From positions 32,631,271 to 32,695,270 of the forward strand of contig OX246749.1 of NCBI GenBank assembly GCA_945910005.1: a DNA stretch of 64,000 nucleotides, in the 5' to 3' direction. The notes under the pieces were generated by a model. The model did no database searches. It saw only the letters and a program-made list of their open reading frames with translations, and was not told the origin of the DNA. The stretch's first letter is position 1. Every line of letters begins with the position of its first letter. Origin of the DNA: Isoperla grammatica. Its lineage: Eukaryota > Arthropoda > Insecta > Plecoptera > Perlodidae. Below, piece after piece: positions 45,731 through 60,680 of this stretch. The position numbers were made by a program, and so were the translations under genes.

Positions 45731-45830
45731 GCCGTTAACTCGGGCTGTTAAAACAGCAGTTAGCTCCGGCTGTTAAAACAGCAGTTAGCTCCGGCTGTTA
45801 AAACAGCAGTTAGCTCCGGCTGTTAAAACA
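45731..45830 (+). repeat. 25-bp tandem repeat, four units
   Basis: GCAGTTAGCTCCGGCTGTTA plus AAACA at 45756, 45781 and 45806, with a variant first unit at 45731. GCTGTTAAAACAGC is a self-complementary hairpin at each junction. Confidence 0.9.
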
Positions 45831-46183
45831 GTTAATGTTCCCACAGCCTCCCAAGTTAACGCGTTATCTTCCCTTATGGTTCTCGGGTTGGGTTGAGGAC
45901 TGGGCGGTTCTTGGTTCGATGCTCTGCTGGGTAGTTACAGTGAAGGAGTTGGCTATGTTCTTTTTCTTAGGAATTCGTACGAAACACAATTCTTAGAATA
46001 AAGTTGTGTGTATATTATTGTGTGCATCATTCATTCTTGTCTAATAATGTTTCTCTTTTTCTCTCTGTTGCAGGTGAGTACAATTACTGCCTCTTTCTAT
46101 CTATCGTGGCCTGTCTCCATTTTGTAGCGGTAAGCTTAACCCTCGCTTAACATCGTCTTAATTATTGCACGTTGATTTAAATA

Positions 46184-46364
46184 GAGCCTCAACCACAATT
46201 GTCAGCGTCTGGATCGTATAATCGGCATCCGAAAATCGTGAAAAAGGTAACTCACATGGTTGGTATCGCGCAATAAAATCGAAATGTCGTAAGCATGAGA
46301 AAATTTACGGTCCTGATCCCGATTACAGTCACGATGCAGACAATATTGTGGTCGTGGCCTTAGT
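46184..46364. mobile_element. F10 MITE
   Basis: GAGCCTCAACCACAATTGTC at the left, ACAATATTGTGGTCGTGGCC at the right; internal GTCTGGATCGTATAATCGG faces ATCCCGATTACAGTCACGAT. Confidence 0.6.
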
Positions 46365-46439
46365 CTTACAATGATGAATTATGTAGTTTTTAATCGATTA
46401 TGATGGTGATAATATATTAAATTCGCGACATTACAACTA

Positions 46440-46553
46440 TGGTTCGTATTCATAGTCGTACCCTAACCCTAGGGGCGCCCGTTGTTGTTATAATTTGTTT
46501 TTATATTGGCAACGACGGGTGCCCCTAGGGGTAGAGGATGACTTTGAATTCCT
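46440..46553. mobile_element. F8 MITE, copy 2
   Basis: CGTATTCATAGTCG at the left, GACTTTGAATTCCTT at the right; AACCCTAGGGGCGCCCGTTG mirrored by CGACGGGTGCCCCTAGGGGT. Confidence 0.7.
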
Positions 46554-46727
46554 TACATCAACCTATGTGTGTGCGGTACCTACTACTGAGGTTTTAACTT
46601 AAAGAATCTTAAAAAAAGTTCGTTTAGCAAAAATGCTGCGTTACAATGCGAATTTGTCTATGTTTTTACGCCAGGAGTAGTCTACTTGCCGTAACAAGTA
46701 TAAATAATGACGTGAGAACCCTGTGCG

Positions 46728-46930
46728 TGACGTCACGGCAAGGTCGATCCAATGACGTCAGCATTGCGATCAATGTTGGCGGTGTAGTTCGGTCGCCGGC
46801 CGAGAGATCGCGCCACGAGTCTCGCCGCGTAACCGCGCATGCGCACAGAGACGCCTACTTGTTGCTCGCGTCGCTGCGATGGTTGTGGAGACGACCGCTA
46901 GAGCGCAGTCACGGTGGAGGTGCAGTAGTC
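46728..46930. promoter_or_regulatory. CpG-rich block with CRE, CCAAT and NRF1-type sites
   Basis: Two exact TGACGTCA palindromes (46728-46735, 46753-46760), CCAAT at 46749, and GCGCATGCGC (46835-46844), the core of the NRF1 site. CpG is dense from 46790 to 46910, unlike the flanks. This combination is common in CpG-island promoters of housekeeping genes. No TATA box or exon is assigned. The 97-codon plus frame over it (46646-46939) is probably a GC effect. Confidence 0.35.
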
Positions 46931-46939
46931 TCGACTTAG

Positions 46940-47296
46940 GCCAGGATTGGTGGGTATGAAACCTAGAATTGCGCACAATTTTTGATACATGAGGCCGACT
47001 AAAGCTATAACCAGAGCCAATAACCGTACTAACTTTCGTGGGCAATCCTCAACCTGATCCCCTAACCTAACCGAATTTCGTGGGATGTCAGGTAGCTGGG
47101 CAAAGTCACTTTAATTCAGTGTCACCCATCTTGGCCTTATCCGACTTCCGAGGTGCAGGGTTTTGTGGTGTATACGGCACGTAGCCAGACCCTGACGAAA
47201 CACACTAACCTTCCGACCTCCTCAGACTCTTCACTCTACTGCCTCTTTAATTCACGCTGTTTCAATGAACTTTAACCGATTCCTGTGGCGTTTGAA
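46940..47296. other. Unassigned DNA
   Basis: ACTTTCGTGGGCAATCC and ATTTCGTGGGATGTCAGG are a weak repeat pair near 47033 and 47085. No gene seen. Confidence 0.4.
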
Positions 47297-47632
47297 TACG
47301 GATTCTCTTCCATCACTTCTTGTCTTAAAATAAGTAAACGGTGACTTTAGATCCGTCCTAGCAACGAAGCACTCAATAAATTCAAAGTTGTTCTGAATCG
47401 GCCTTGTTGATCCTGGCATTTGTCCGCAGGTGCTCGCACTGTCCAATCACTGATTCATATGTTTCGTATTTGAAATATCGATCTTTGATTGGTTATCGCT
47501 CACTCGTCGATGGTGTTCGGAGCCTACAGGGTTGGTTTGGCCGCTTTAAATTAAAGTCCCCCACTGAAAATCAGTCTTGTTACTGAGTGGGTAGACTCTT
47601 AAGATGAATAAATGTATTTTATTTATTTTACG
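47297..47632 (+). mobile_element. SB SINE
   Basis: From TACGGATTCTCTTCCATCAC through CGGTGACTTTAGATCCGTCC and CTGAGTGGGTAGACTC to a TTTATTTATTTTA-type tail. About 90% alike to the copy at 5105 by eye; the B-box region is missing. Confidence 0.75.
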
Positions 47633-47845
47633 TATCCGACCTCAGGCTATAAATAAACCAAATGGACCTGCTTAAGATAGATGGTAGGAACTAAAGATGT
47701 GGAAAATTAACTTAATACTATTTGACTCGTGTAAGCATAAGACTATAATTATTCGTACGTAGGAGCAAAACTAACGCAGCCAAGCCTGTGTATAGACCTA
47801 CCTAGTTTCGTGTGCGACATTTAATTATGGAAACGATAAATAACC

Positions 47846-48020
47846 CCCCTCCCCTCCTCCGCGCCCCGGATGTAGGCCCAGGCTTTTAGCCCCCCCCCAC
47901 GCCCCGAAGTGTCGCATTGTGTATTATACTTGTGTGTATATGCACCTTGGCTGATTTAGATGTTTCCCCTTCCAGAGTCTTTCTCTCTCTCTCTCTCTAT
48001 CTCTCTCTCGCTCTCTCTGT
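47846..48020 (+). repeat. C-rich tracts and CT microsatellite
   Basis: CCCCCCTCCCCTCCTCC near 47846, a C run of 9 near 47890, and (CT)n at about 47981-48020. Confidence 0.8.
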
Positions 48021-48470
48021 ACTAACGTGTATAATAACTTGGCTGTGCGTTGTGTCCTTGTTGTTCGCACTACTTTACCTGGGGTGTGTGAGATATCAAA
48101 ACGACGTCATACACGTTCATGTTTAGAGAGAGTTTTTAATATAATCTAACTCGAAAACCGCAAGAATCTAAGATTTGCCTAAAGTGATCATCCGATTTAT
48201 GTAACTTATTCTAAAATTGATTTCAGTAGATTAATATTGTCAGATGTATCATTACATATCATCACACCAGTTAAGAGTGTTGCATTCGATCATCATGATT
48301 CATGTACGTGTTGTAAATATTAGTTTTCATGATCTACAGCGTACGCGTTTAATTATAAAAGATGTTTTTGTGGTGTGCAAGAATATGGTGGTTTTGGTTC
48401 CCTTGCGACGACCTAACTTGGGAGTTCAACAAGCCTCTGTTAGGCGGAGATGAAGTAGATCTTGATCAAA

Positions 48471-48641
48471 AAGGATGATTTTCATAATTGATCTAAAGGG
48501 CCGTTATTACTTTTATCTAAGGGTCCTTGGTAGTTATGTTAAGGTGTATTTTTCACTATTGGGCATTGTTGTCATTGAAGATCTAGAGGGCCGTGATTAG
48601 CTCTATTTGGGGGTTCATAGATCAATTCTGAAAAAGGTCTT
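48471..48641 (+). mobile_element. F1 MITE, one unit
   Basis: GATGATTTTCATAATTGATC to CAATTCTGAAAAAGGTCT. Confidence 0.75.
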
Positions 48642-48689
48642 TTACATGCGTCAAGTGAGGGACATACTGGGGTAGGAAAAATCACAGCG

Positions 48690-48880
48690 CTGCTGTCATA
48701 CGGTCTCCGCAACTTCCTCCCTCAGTGACAGTGACGGCCGCGCTTGTTTCCGACACCCGTCATAGCACCACAGCGCTCTCATTGGTCGGTCTGTTACACT
48801 CCACAGCCTTCTCTGCTCGGCCGCGCGTGGCAGCTCGCCTAGCTGCCAGGTGGTGGTAGCTGCTGCTGGTGGTGGATCAA
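48690..48880. other. GC-rich block
   Basis: GACGGCCGCGC, CTCGGCCGCGCGTGGC and a CTGCTGCTGGTGGTGG run, with ATTGGTCGG (reverse CCAAT). It could be a promoter or leader exon but nothing fixes it. Confidence 0.2.
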
Positions 48881-48937
48881 ACCCTTCTCAAAACGTTTCG
48901 CACAATGTTTAACATCGGCATTGTGTGGGAATCAATA

Positions 48938-49240
48938 GAGTATATTAGTGTGACGTCACGATTCCCGTGTCAACCAATGACGAACCGTATTTGTGACTCC
49001 AAACAATCATGACAGTTGACAGATAGTTTTGTTTTTGCAAACATTGTAGCGAGGGTTATCCGTTCAGATATTTCGTTTTCCTTAACACGTAACAGTGAAA
49101 AAGAAGTTGATTAAACTGATAAGTCAAGTATTGTAACCATACAATTACTACTTTAAATAATAACTACGTTTCAGGAAAGTTGTTTGGAGTCAGCTAGCTC
49201 GCCCGCCATTCAATCTGACGTCATCACTAATACAGTCTAT
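48938..49240. mobile_element. F3 MITE, copy 2
   Basis: Ends ATAGAGTATATTAGTGTGAC and the complement ATAGACTGTATTAGTGATGA, better preserved than in copy 1. An F1 copy follows directly. Confidence 0.7.
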
Positions 49241-49493
49241 GGACAAAATCATAAGCAATTTTAAGAATTAGAGGGCCGTGAGTAGCTCTATCTGAGGATC
49301 GTTTATGTGAAGGTACATTTTTCACTGTTGTGCATTGTTGTCATTGAAGTTCTAAAGGGCCGTGTTTTGCTCTATCTGAGGATCGTTTATGTGAAGGTAC
49401 ATTTTTCACTGTTGTGCATTGTTGTCATTGAAGATCTGGAGGGCAGTGATTAGCTCTATCTAAGGATCCTTGATCAATTTTAGAAAAGATCTA
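49240..49493 (+). mobile_element. F1 MITE, two units
   Basis: Two units with a deletion (GAGGATCGTTTATGTGAAGG in both), so the change occurred before the unit was doubled. Right end CAATTTTAGAAAAGATCTA. Confidence 0.7.
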
Positions 49494-50640
49494 TCAAGTT
49501 GATTGCGGATTTAAAACAAGGCGCCATTTGGATGGTTTTGAGAAACTTTGTGTGTGTGCTACTATCTTGCAATCTGAGACCATTTAAGTGTTGCTGGAAA
49601 TTTTTTGAAAACATAATAAAGCCATCTGTATGATTTTATCGGCTTCTTACTTAGACAACAGTATAAGGTGTATTCTTATACGTCCATGTTGTTTACCAAA
49701 ACTGCAAGCGTCTTTACTTTAGACGGTTATTCGTTGCTGAAATATTTAAGATGGCGTTTAATTGAGTTAAAACTGTTCTCAAACATTGCTTTGCTATTTT
49801 TAGTTTAAAGTTAAAACCACATAACTAAGCGTTCTTCTCTCGGCCACTCTTATTGTTGTTTATAATTTATTTTCCTAAACTTTTTCGATTGATATATTTG
49901 TTTAACTCTCATATTTGGTGGGAAGTATAATATAAGTCTTCTATTGACAGCCAACACTTCAACTCGTAGCTTGTCCACCACTATAGCAGCCAAACATGGG
50001 AGTGGGGGAATATGAGATATTAAGATGAATTAATATTTTTGTTTGACAAGGTTCCTCGAATCACCTCCCCAGCGGTTTTTAGTTCCTCCTAATCCCGTTT
50101 GTCTGATTGTTATCGAGCGCTAGCATCTCGAATCAACATATTGTTGCGTGCGACACTCGTTCGGCCCCTCTCGGCCCAAGTCGGAAGCATTCGGGGTCAC
50201 CTGTCGCACTCACTTAGTTGATTAATATTGCACTTGGTTTAATTCGTGCTACAGGTAGATTATAACACCTCTCTTGGCGACACTAGCGCCCCTGGTAGTG
50301 ATTCTGGTAAGCTTTATAACGAGGAAGCACCACCAAAGAGCTCTATTAGTTTACTGTGTTGTCTAAATGCTTCATTTTGACGCTAGTCGGCTCAGTTAGG
50401 GAACCGAGGCTCGTTTTTATGAAGTCACGATCGTTTTTGCCTTAGGAAACATGCGACATAAGCGTGGTTAACACGAAGAAAACATAACTTATCACTTGAT
50501 ACGTGTCTTAAATTGTATGCAGTGTTTGTATTAAAGAAAAAATAATAACATTTTTATTATTATTATTATCTAGAATAGAAGGGCATCAAGTCTTATATTT
50601 GTTCTACTGAATGTAAAATGTATTTTGCTATGGTTTAATG
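49494..50640. other. Unassigned DNA
   Basis: No repeat or gene recognised. CpG is somewhat higher at 50100-50200. Confidence 0.4.
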
Positions 50641-50649
50641 TAACCCTTG

Positions 50650-53604
<2,955 letters not shown>

Positions 53605-53605
53605 T

Positions 53606-53805
53606 NNNNNNNNNNNNNNNNNNNNNNNNNNNNNNNNNNNNNNNNNNNNNNNNNNNNNNNNNNNNNNNNNNNNNNNNNNNNNNNNNNNNNNNNNNNNNNN
53701 NNNNNNNNNNNNNNNNNNNNNNNNNNNNNNNNNNNNNNNNNNNNNNNNNNNNNNNNNNNNNNNNNNNNNNNNNNNNNNNNNNNNNNNNNNNNNNNNNNNN
53801 NNNNN
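53606..53805. other. Assembly gap, 200 N
   Basis: Exactly 200 N, a conventional placeholder. It begins within two bases of the end of the second 1.4-kb unit. Confidence 0.99.
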
Positions 53806-53852
53806 ACACAGGACTATTGGGGATCGTATCTGACCTTGGGTTGGATATATTT

Positions 53853-54101
53853 TAGGGCCCAGATTCACAAAGGTGCAAGACGTCCTAGGTTAGGCAAATC
53901 TTATAGTGATATAAATCACGCATGTGTCGTTCTATAATGTCATAAAGATAAGATATCTACAATTTCACTAACAATATTTTATTTGTAATTTGATTGCGTG
54001 ATAGTAATACCAAAGATGATATGTTCATTTATTTATCTAGGATTTGTTTATATAACTTAAGACGAGTTAGAGTTAAACATCATTGTGAATCCAGATCCAG
54101 T
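53853..54101. mobile_element. F9-like MITE
   Basis: GGGCCCAGATTCACAAAGGT at the left; ATTGTGAATCCAGATCC at the right, an inverted counterpart of the F9 termini at 28805-29070. Confidence 0.55.
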
Positions 54102-54193
54102 GACTAATGAGGCTTGTGCACTCTATAAATAAATAAAATGGAAAATAAAAGAACTCAACGAGAAACTGTTATGTTAGTTTCATGAAACGGGCG

Positions 54194-54856
54194 GCAAATT
54201 TGATTTAGCTCAGCTTAAGAATAGTTAGTGTGAGAGTACTATAGTACATTAAAATGTCTTTGTTATTTCAAACAAACAAGTACACCTGCTACAGTATAAG
54301 GTACCAAACACACCGTGTGCCCCCCCCCCCCCCCCATCCCTCCACTACTCCCCCGTCAAATTTGAATTAAGCTCAGCTTAAGAATAGTTAGTGTGAGAGT
54401 ACTATAGTACATTAAAATGTCTATGTTATTTCAAACAAACAAGTTCACCTGCTACAGTGTAAGGTACCAAACACACCGTGTGCCCCCCCCCCCATCCCTC
54501 CACTACTCCCCCGTCAAATTTGAATTTAGCTCAGATTAAGAATAGTTATTGTGATGGAACTATAGTACATTTAAATTTCTTTGTTTTTTCAAACAAACAA
54601 GTACACCCGCTACAGTGTAAGGTACACACATACACACGCACACACCGTGTCCCCCCCCTTTCCCCTACTCCCCTGGCAAATTTGAATTGAGCTCAGATTA
54701 AGAATAGTTATTGTGGCGGAACTATAGTACATTAAAATGTATATGTTTTTTTCAAACAAACAAGTACACTCGCTACAGTGTAAGGTACACACACGCACGC
54801 ACACACCGTGTCCCCCCCCCCCCCGCTCCCCTACTCCCCCTCCTCCCCCCCCCTGG
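54194..54856 (+). repeat. ~160-bp tandem repeat with poly-C, four units
   Basis: GCTCAG(C/A)TTAAGAATAGTTA at about 54208, 54371, 54529 and 54691 (periods 163, 158, 162). Each unit has TAGTACATT(A/T)AAATKT, CAAACAAACAAGT, GCTACAGT and a run of 9-16 C followed by TCCCC. The last two units also share a CACACACGCACACAC segment. Confidence 0.85.
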
Positions 54857-54907
54857 ACACCTCGTTGCCTGGTTACGAACAGCTACGGCTGGGCTCGCCA
54901 TCGTAAT

Positions 54908-54957
54908 ATGGTTCCTACAGCCACAACGCCAGACGTAGCGCGCGAGTACGGTCGCGT
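54908..54957 (+). other. Possible tiny exon before a GTAAGT donor
   Basis: ATG at 54908 opens MVPTATTPDVAREYGR and meets GTAAGT at 54958, a perfect donor core. The surrounding 54880-55000 is CpG-rich (GTAGCGCGCGAGTACGGTCG). No promoter or partner exon is fixed; this is weak. Confidence 0.12.
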
Positions 54958-54959
54958 GT

Positions 54960-56611
54960 AAGTGCGGTGTCGTCGTAGTCGTCGCGATAACAACGTTGCC
55001 TCAAGCGAGGTGTGTGTGTTTTATCGAATCGACGTGCGTCTAAGTTTTTAATTTGAAAAAAAAAAAATTTGACGTGAGTGAAAAAATTGTGATTTTTTTT
55101 GCGAGTTGAGGTAATGTGAGTAGATTAGCATGTTGCGGTTGTTGAAGAGAACCTGTTGATGTTGTTGTTCGACGAGTAGTATGTGTGTTTTGTAGCTACG
55201 TTGAAGATGAGATAAATTTGTTATAAACGGGTGTTATTATCACGTCTAAGGTTTTTTTAAACGTCGTGTGATATTTTTTTTTTTTTATAAAAAAAAAAAA
55301 ATACATAGAAGTTTTTCTCGATCTTGAATCGTTCATTTGTGATATTTTAGAAAGCGTTGCAATTGATGTTTTTTTAACTCTACAAAAAATATTATTTCAG
55401 ATGACTTCGTTTGGTACTTTTATATTTGAAATTGTATCAGTTTTGAAGAAGCGGGTTGCTACAAATTCGCAACGAAAAAAGGAAGGTTTTTAGCTTGAAA
55501 ATTAGGTTTGATATTTGAAATTGTATTAGATTTTAGAAAACGTTGTTATTAAAAATTCTTAACAAACAAAGAAGGGCTTCATATATGCAGGAAAATAAGT
55601 TGTAATAATTGAAACGTCATTTTAATTATGACCACTAATTCCATGTGTAAAACAACGTACATAATTTTTTTAACCTGTTTTCAGGTATTCTTTTAAAAAT
55701 ATTTAGAATGAGAATTTGTTAAGTATTCTGCTTTAGTTAGTTATTATGTCTTGCTACTTATAGTCTATAATATGGAGATGTGTTTGAGTGAGGTAGTACG
55801 AAGAGGGACAGAGAGAGAGGAATTCTAATAAAGACACGTTTACATATAACGAGGGTATAACTAATAATAATAATAATAGCGTCTTTATTTTTTTTTCTTT
55901 TACATACAAAATACAACTGCACTGGTATATGAACAAATACATTAGGAAATAAAAATATTATGAAAAGAAAAAAAAATGGGCGAATTTAAGTACATATGTA
56001 CTTTTCTAACAATTAACCCTTCTTAAAATTACACTAAATGAAGTACCTATAAAACTGACATTATTATATGATTATTCAATCTTAAAAACTAGACATGTAA
56101 GGGTGAAGTACACTATACAGTTTTTCTTTAAACATCTAATTTTAAAATAGAGTTAAAGACTAAAGTTCAACTAAAAAAAAGAAACTGTTCCTGGTTAAAC
56201 TCGGTAGGACTAATTATCGGCAATTAGACGCTTGGGGTAGAACAATAACGATGACGTCATAGTTGGATTAAAGCAGGTTCATTCACGTAGCGATCAAAGA
56301 GGGGATGAACCTTAATATTGTTTAATATAATGCAATTATACTTCATTTTATTTGATTTAATTTCTCTATTTATTTTTATTGTTCTTTTTTTATAGTACAG
56401 TAGTTTGTTTTGTTTTGTTCATATTGATATTTATGATTTCAATAATAATAATATTTTTTGGATAGCCTAGTTCTATTTATTGTCCTCCTTATCAAATGAA
56501 TTTTGATTAGTGACTAGGATAGACATTAAAAAAACTAATAATAAAATAAATAAATAACATTTTGGCATGAGTAAGTCAAATATATCCAGTCATCTACAAA
56601 ATTAATGTTCT
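54960..56611. other. Unassigned AT-rich DNA
   Basis: A T14/A13 palindrome at 55270-55304 and short AAT runs. No gene or transposon recognised. Confidence 0.4.
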
Positions 56612-56725
56612 GTTAAGTTATGTTTAGGTTTAGTTTTCACTGTTGTGCATTGTTGTCATTGAAGATCTAGAAGGCCGTACTTAGCTCTATCTAAGGGTTC
56701 TAGACCAATTCTGAAAATGGCCTAT
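56612..56725 (+). mobile_element. F1 MITE, 5'-truncated
   Basis: Starts inside the unit (GTTATGTTTAGGTTTAGT) and ends CCAATTCTGAAAATGGCCTA. Confidence 0.65.
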
Positions 56726-58210
56726 TTAGTTAGAATGTGTCACGATCATTTCTTTACCGCCGAAATGGATGTGAAATTGACCGTTAAACAACGTTGTTTA
56801 TAAATTATTGTGAAATTTCGTCTGCTTAAAAAATAAAGTATTGACGATCATTTCAGAAAATCAATGTATTCTGAGAATATTCACTATTAATTTGTCGTTC
56901 GACAATGGTTTATTTGTCTATTTCGCATTGCATGCAAATTTTGCTTGGCTCAAATAACAAGTTCTTTGCAATGCATGCGCACGTTTAAAGCTAAAAGGTT
57001 ATTAAAAAACTTAAAACAACGAGAATTCAGAAATAAATGTTTAGATTTCGTTCGTATCTTACATTTTAGTTTCAGCCATGTATGTAGTCTTCTACTGTAA
57101 AAGAAAAAGTCGCGATCTAAAATCGTTTCTTCTGTAAAAACACAATGAATATTACACAGTTTTTTTTTTTACACCGCGCGAACCCTTATTAAAAAACCTA
57201 TAAAGCGAATAATAAGTTCTTAGGAATTGTGTTGTTTAAAAATTCTTTCAGAATCCTAGTGAAAGTAATCGTTTATTTTTGGTATATTATATCAAAACCG
57301 CTTTTTGAAGTCGCCCAATGAAATTGCGTTCTCTATACTACAACGTTCTTGGGGCGTTGCTAAATCATTCATGTACCGACCAAAACCACAAAGCCGCGTC
57401 GGGGAAAAACCTTTTGAAGTAAAGATTGCCGCCCGTTACATGAAAACTCAATCGTTTCGGACGGGTAAAAGTGACCGTTGCTTTTCAAGCTCTTTGAAAT
57501 TATGGAACGGCTATCTAGAAAGAGTATTTTGTTCAAATATTGAACGGTCTATAGTTTTTTTTATGATACCATCTTTACAATGTTTCACTTTGATGTGCGT
57601 TTTGTTTGTGGTCACCTTTCAATACGGGCGGAACTTTGACGGTGGAAATTGTGTATTAGAGAATTATTTATAACTTTACCTGTTTTTTGAGTTTTTATCC
57701 GTGGTCTCACAAAAAGGTATATAGATAGTCAAAGAGAGATTGTTGTTGGTTTAGAATTGAAAATAATAGTGGTGAAGCTTGTGTGATGTTTATCTTAGGT
57801 TCACAGGAAATTGTTTTTAAACACTAACAAGTTATCGCTTAGATTTATCTGTAATTAAATTGTTTATGAATTGTTTGTGTGATCGTGAAAAACATTCGAA
57901 ATAAATATCGGACATAGATTAAAGTTCCTTCTACAAATAAATTCACGACAGATTTTCTCTCTCTGTATTGAGGTGCTTACTGGGACATTAAAGTTGATCA
58001 AACGTATTTTCATGCATATTAACAGCTGAGTCAACTGGTACCAACTTACTCTTTGGTTCGTAATATTTACTTAAAACAAGTCTTGTATTAGGGATAATTT
58101 ACGATGTTTTGTTGGATATCTGTCAATTCCTAACCATCGGGCGTGAGTTAGAAGGCCTGTCCACTCTAACAAGCTCAAGACTGCCCTTACGAAACTGTGA
58201 GAAAAACTAC
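56726..58210. other. Unassigned DNA with one doubtful open frame
   Basis: A plus-strand frame is open over 57305-57673; its first ATG is at 57371 (MYRPKPQSRVGEKPF…, about 100 codons). The N-terminal half is CpG-containing and basic, the C-terminal half hydrophobic. It matches no family I recognise, although GEKPF recalls zinc-finger linkers by chance. Nothing else seen. Confidence 0.3.
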
Positions 58211-58214
58211 GCCA

Positions 58215-58497
58215 GAATAAATAAAATGAAAAATAAATAAACTCACATTTACAGTCTACCCAGTCAGTAACGATACTGATTTTCAGTGGTGTGGACTTTA
58301 ATTGAAAGCGACTAAACCAACCCTGTAGGCTCCGAACACCATCAACGAGTGAGTGATACCCAATCAAAGATCTATAAATTTCAAATACGAAACATATGAA
58401 TCAGTGATTGGACAGTGCGTGGGAACATCTGCGGAAACATCAGAATCAACAAGGCCGATTCAGAACAACTGTGAATTTATTGAGTGCTTCGTTGCTA
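58215..58497 (-). mobile_element. SB SINE
   Basis: AAAATAAATAAACTC tail side, CAGTCTACCCAGTCAGTAAC, CCAACCCTGTAGGCTCCGAA, through AATTTATTGAGTGCTTCG. Confidence 0.7.
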
Positions 58498-58866
58498 TAA
58501 ATCTGTTGATTATCGTCAAAACATCGTGTATGTAGTTTCGTTGGAGATAGCATCGAGACATCTTCAAAAAAAGTTGGCTATGGTTTCTCTAGTGTATAAC
58601 GTCGCGATGGGCCTCACTGTCATGTTATCGGGTGGGAAGTGAGTCTGCGTGGAACCGCGTCTGACACATTGTTTGAATAATGTATGGGAGAGAGAGAGAC
58701 GGAAGCTTTAATGATGTAATGTCAGACGAGACAAGATGCGCTGTCGGCACCTTCTGCTGTCTTGCATTATCTACCACACAGCTGAGAGGGTGTCATGTGT
58801 GAGACAATATGAAAGTTACGTTCCCACCCTAAATGTATTCAGTATACCCTTCACTTGACGTATGTA

Positions 58867-59262
58867 AAAGATTATTTTCAAAATTGTTTTAAAAGACCCT
58901 TAGTAGATAGAATTTGTCACGGCCGTCTAGATCTTCAATGACAACAATGCACAACAGTTTGAAAAACTCACCTTTACATAACAATCAAGGATGCTTGGAT
59001 AGAGCTTATCATGGCCTTCTAGATCTTCAATGACAACAATGCACAACAGTTTAAAAAAACGCACTTTTACATAACAATCAAGGATGCTTAGATAGAGCTT
59101 ATCATGGCCTTCGAGATCTTCAATGACAACAATGCACATCAGTGTGAGAAATGCACCTTAGCATAACATTGGAAAACTAAATTGTATTGTGGTGCATTGA
59201 AGATCTAGAGAACCGTGATAAACTCCATCTAAGGCTCCTAGATAATTTTGAAAACGGTCTAT
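58867..59262 (-). mobile_element. F1 MITE, three units
   Basis: ATCTTCAATGACAACAATGC at about 58931, 59021 and 59117. The first two units share ACAGTTT(G/A)AAAAA and ACAATCAAGGATGCTT, so they come from a recent local duplication. Right end GATAATTTTGAAAACGGTCTA. Confidence 0.75.
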
Positions 59263-60295
59263 ACTTACATATGCAAATACAGATTAGGTGATTTAATTTT
59301 TTGCCACAACGGTGGTTGAGCCACCAATCACGGGCCATGTTCGTGGCCAGTAAGGACGTGGACAGGAATAACTTATATTTTGGTGAAGAGATTTGTGAAT
59401 TGCCAGGAATCGGTCTTGACGCTGTGTGTAATGGGAGTGGGGGCACCCCCACAACAGCGCACTAAGGAATTTTTTGAATGTGCTTTTAAGAGGTTTTAGA
59501 AGGGTGCTGACCAGTGGTGATGGAATATCTTACCGTCCAGTGCAATCGGCAATAAACCTGCTCAAATAACATACTCTCCTTCCTTGAAATCATTCCAAAC
59601 TGTTCATTCCAAATTAACCTTGTTGTACAACTTTCGGTTTCCTACTTTTAACAATTTTATTGTTGAAAACATTCGCGCTGCCTCATTTTTGTCGAGTAAT
59701 TTTAGATATGTTAACTCATTTTCCAATCGTTGTGAAATTAGTAATACATGATCTTGTCTTGAAAAGATAATAAAAGAACTTTAAGAAGAAGTAGGAAAAA
59801 AGACGGTAAGTATTAATATCCATTGAGGTACGTTCATTTGTTGAGATTTATCTTAAAAAACTTTTTACTGCGAAACTTATCAAGAAGTTTTCGAAACATT
59901 AATGAATATGAAACTAGAAGAAAATAAAGTACAAAACTTCAATATTGAAGTAAGTTTCAAGTTGAGGTTTCACTGTAGACTAACTCCCGCATTAACGTAC
60001 AGAAACTTTAAAGAAGATGGCATTATATGAAACTCGCAGCAAATATTGTTATTATATGAGATTTTATTAAAGTAATAAAGACAAAATAGATTTCAAGAAG
60101 TTTTTTTTCCGAAAACGTGTATAAGCTTGTACCAATGAATGAGCTTTACGGACATTTATTAGGATTTGTACTCACAGAGTCAACATATAATGGTTGTAAC
60201 ATACAGACCAATAATGCCAAAGCACTCCAGAGCGACTGGCTATAGAAATCGGTTTGATTACCTCCATTTATATGGTATACATTTGAGTTTATTTT
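59263..60295. other. Unassigned DNA
   Basis: No repeat or gene recognised. Confidence 0.4.
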
Positions 60296-60296
60296 T

Positions 60297-60595
60297 GACG
60301 ATTTTCAGAATTATCTAGAAGGCCGTGATTTCTTCCATCTATGGGTCCTTGATAGATCAATGACAAGAATTCTCAACAATAACGACTAGTTTTCAAATGT
60401 TTATGTTAAGGTGCATTTTTCACTGTTGTGCATTGTTGTCATTGAAGATCTAGAGGGCCGTGATTAGCTCTATCTAAGGGTCCTTGATAGTTATGTTAAA
60501 ATGCATTTTTCACTGTTGTGCATTGTTGTCATTGAAGATCTAGAAAACCGTGATTAGCTCTATCTAAGGATCCTAGACCAATTCTGAAAAAGTTT
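60297..60595 (+). mobile_element. F1 MITE, long form plus two units
   Basis: Left half has the long-form arm GATAGATCAATGACAAGAAT and TCTCAACAATAACGACTAG. Two short units follow, then CCAATTCTGAAAAAGTTTA. The long arm is complementary to the TGTTGTGCATTGTTGTCATT of the next unit, so this copy shows how long and short forms relate. Confidence 0.75.
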
Positions 60596-60680
60596 AATTT
60601 GAAATCACGATTGCAGCTTCATCTAGTTCAACTATTTCAGTATCTTTAGTAAAGTCCTACCACAGCAACCTCGTGAATGC

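Noticed and set aside
46060..46140. Exon between TTGCAG and GTAAGC
   Set aside because: A pyrimidine tract plus CAG is followed at once by GTGAGT, and the short stretch to the next donor has no clear reading frame or support.
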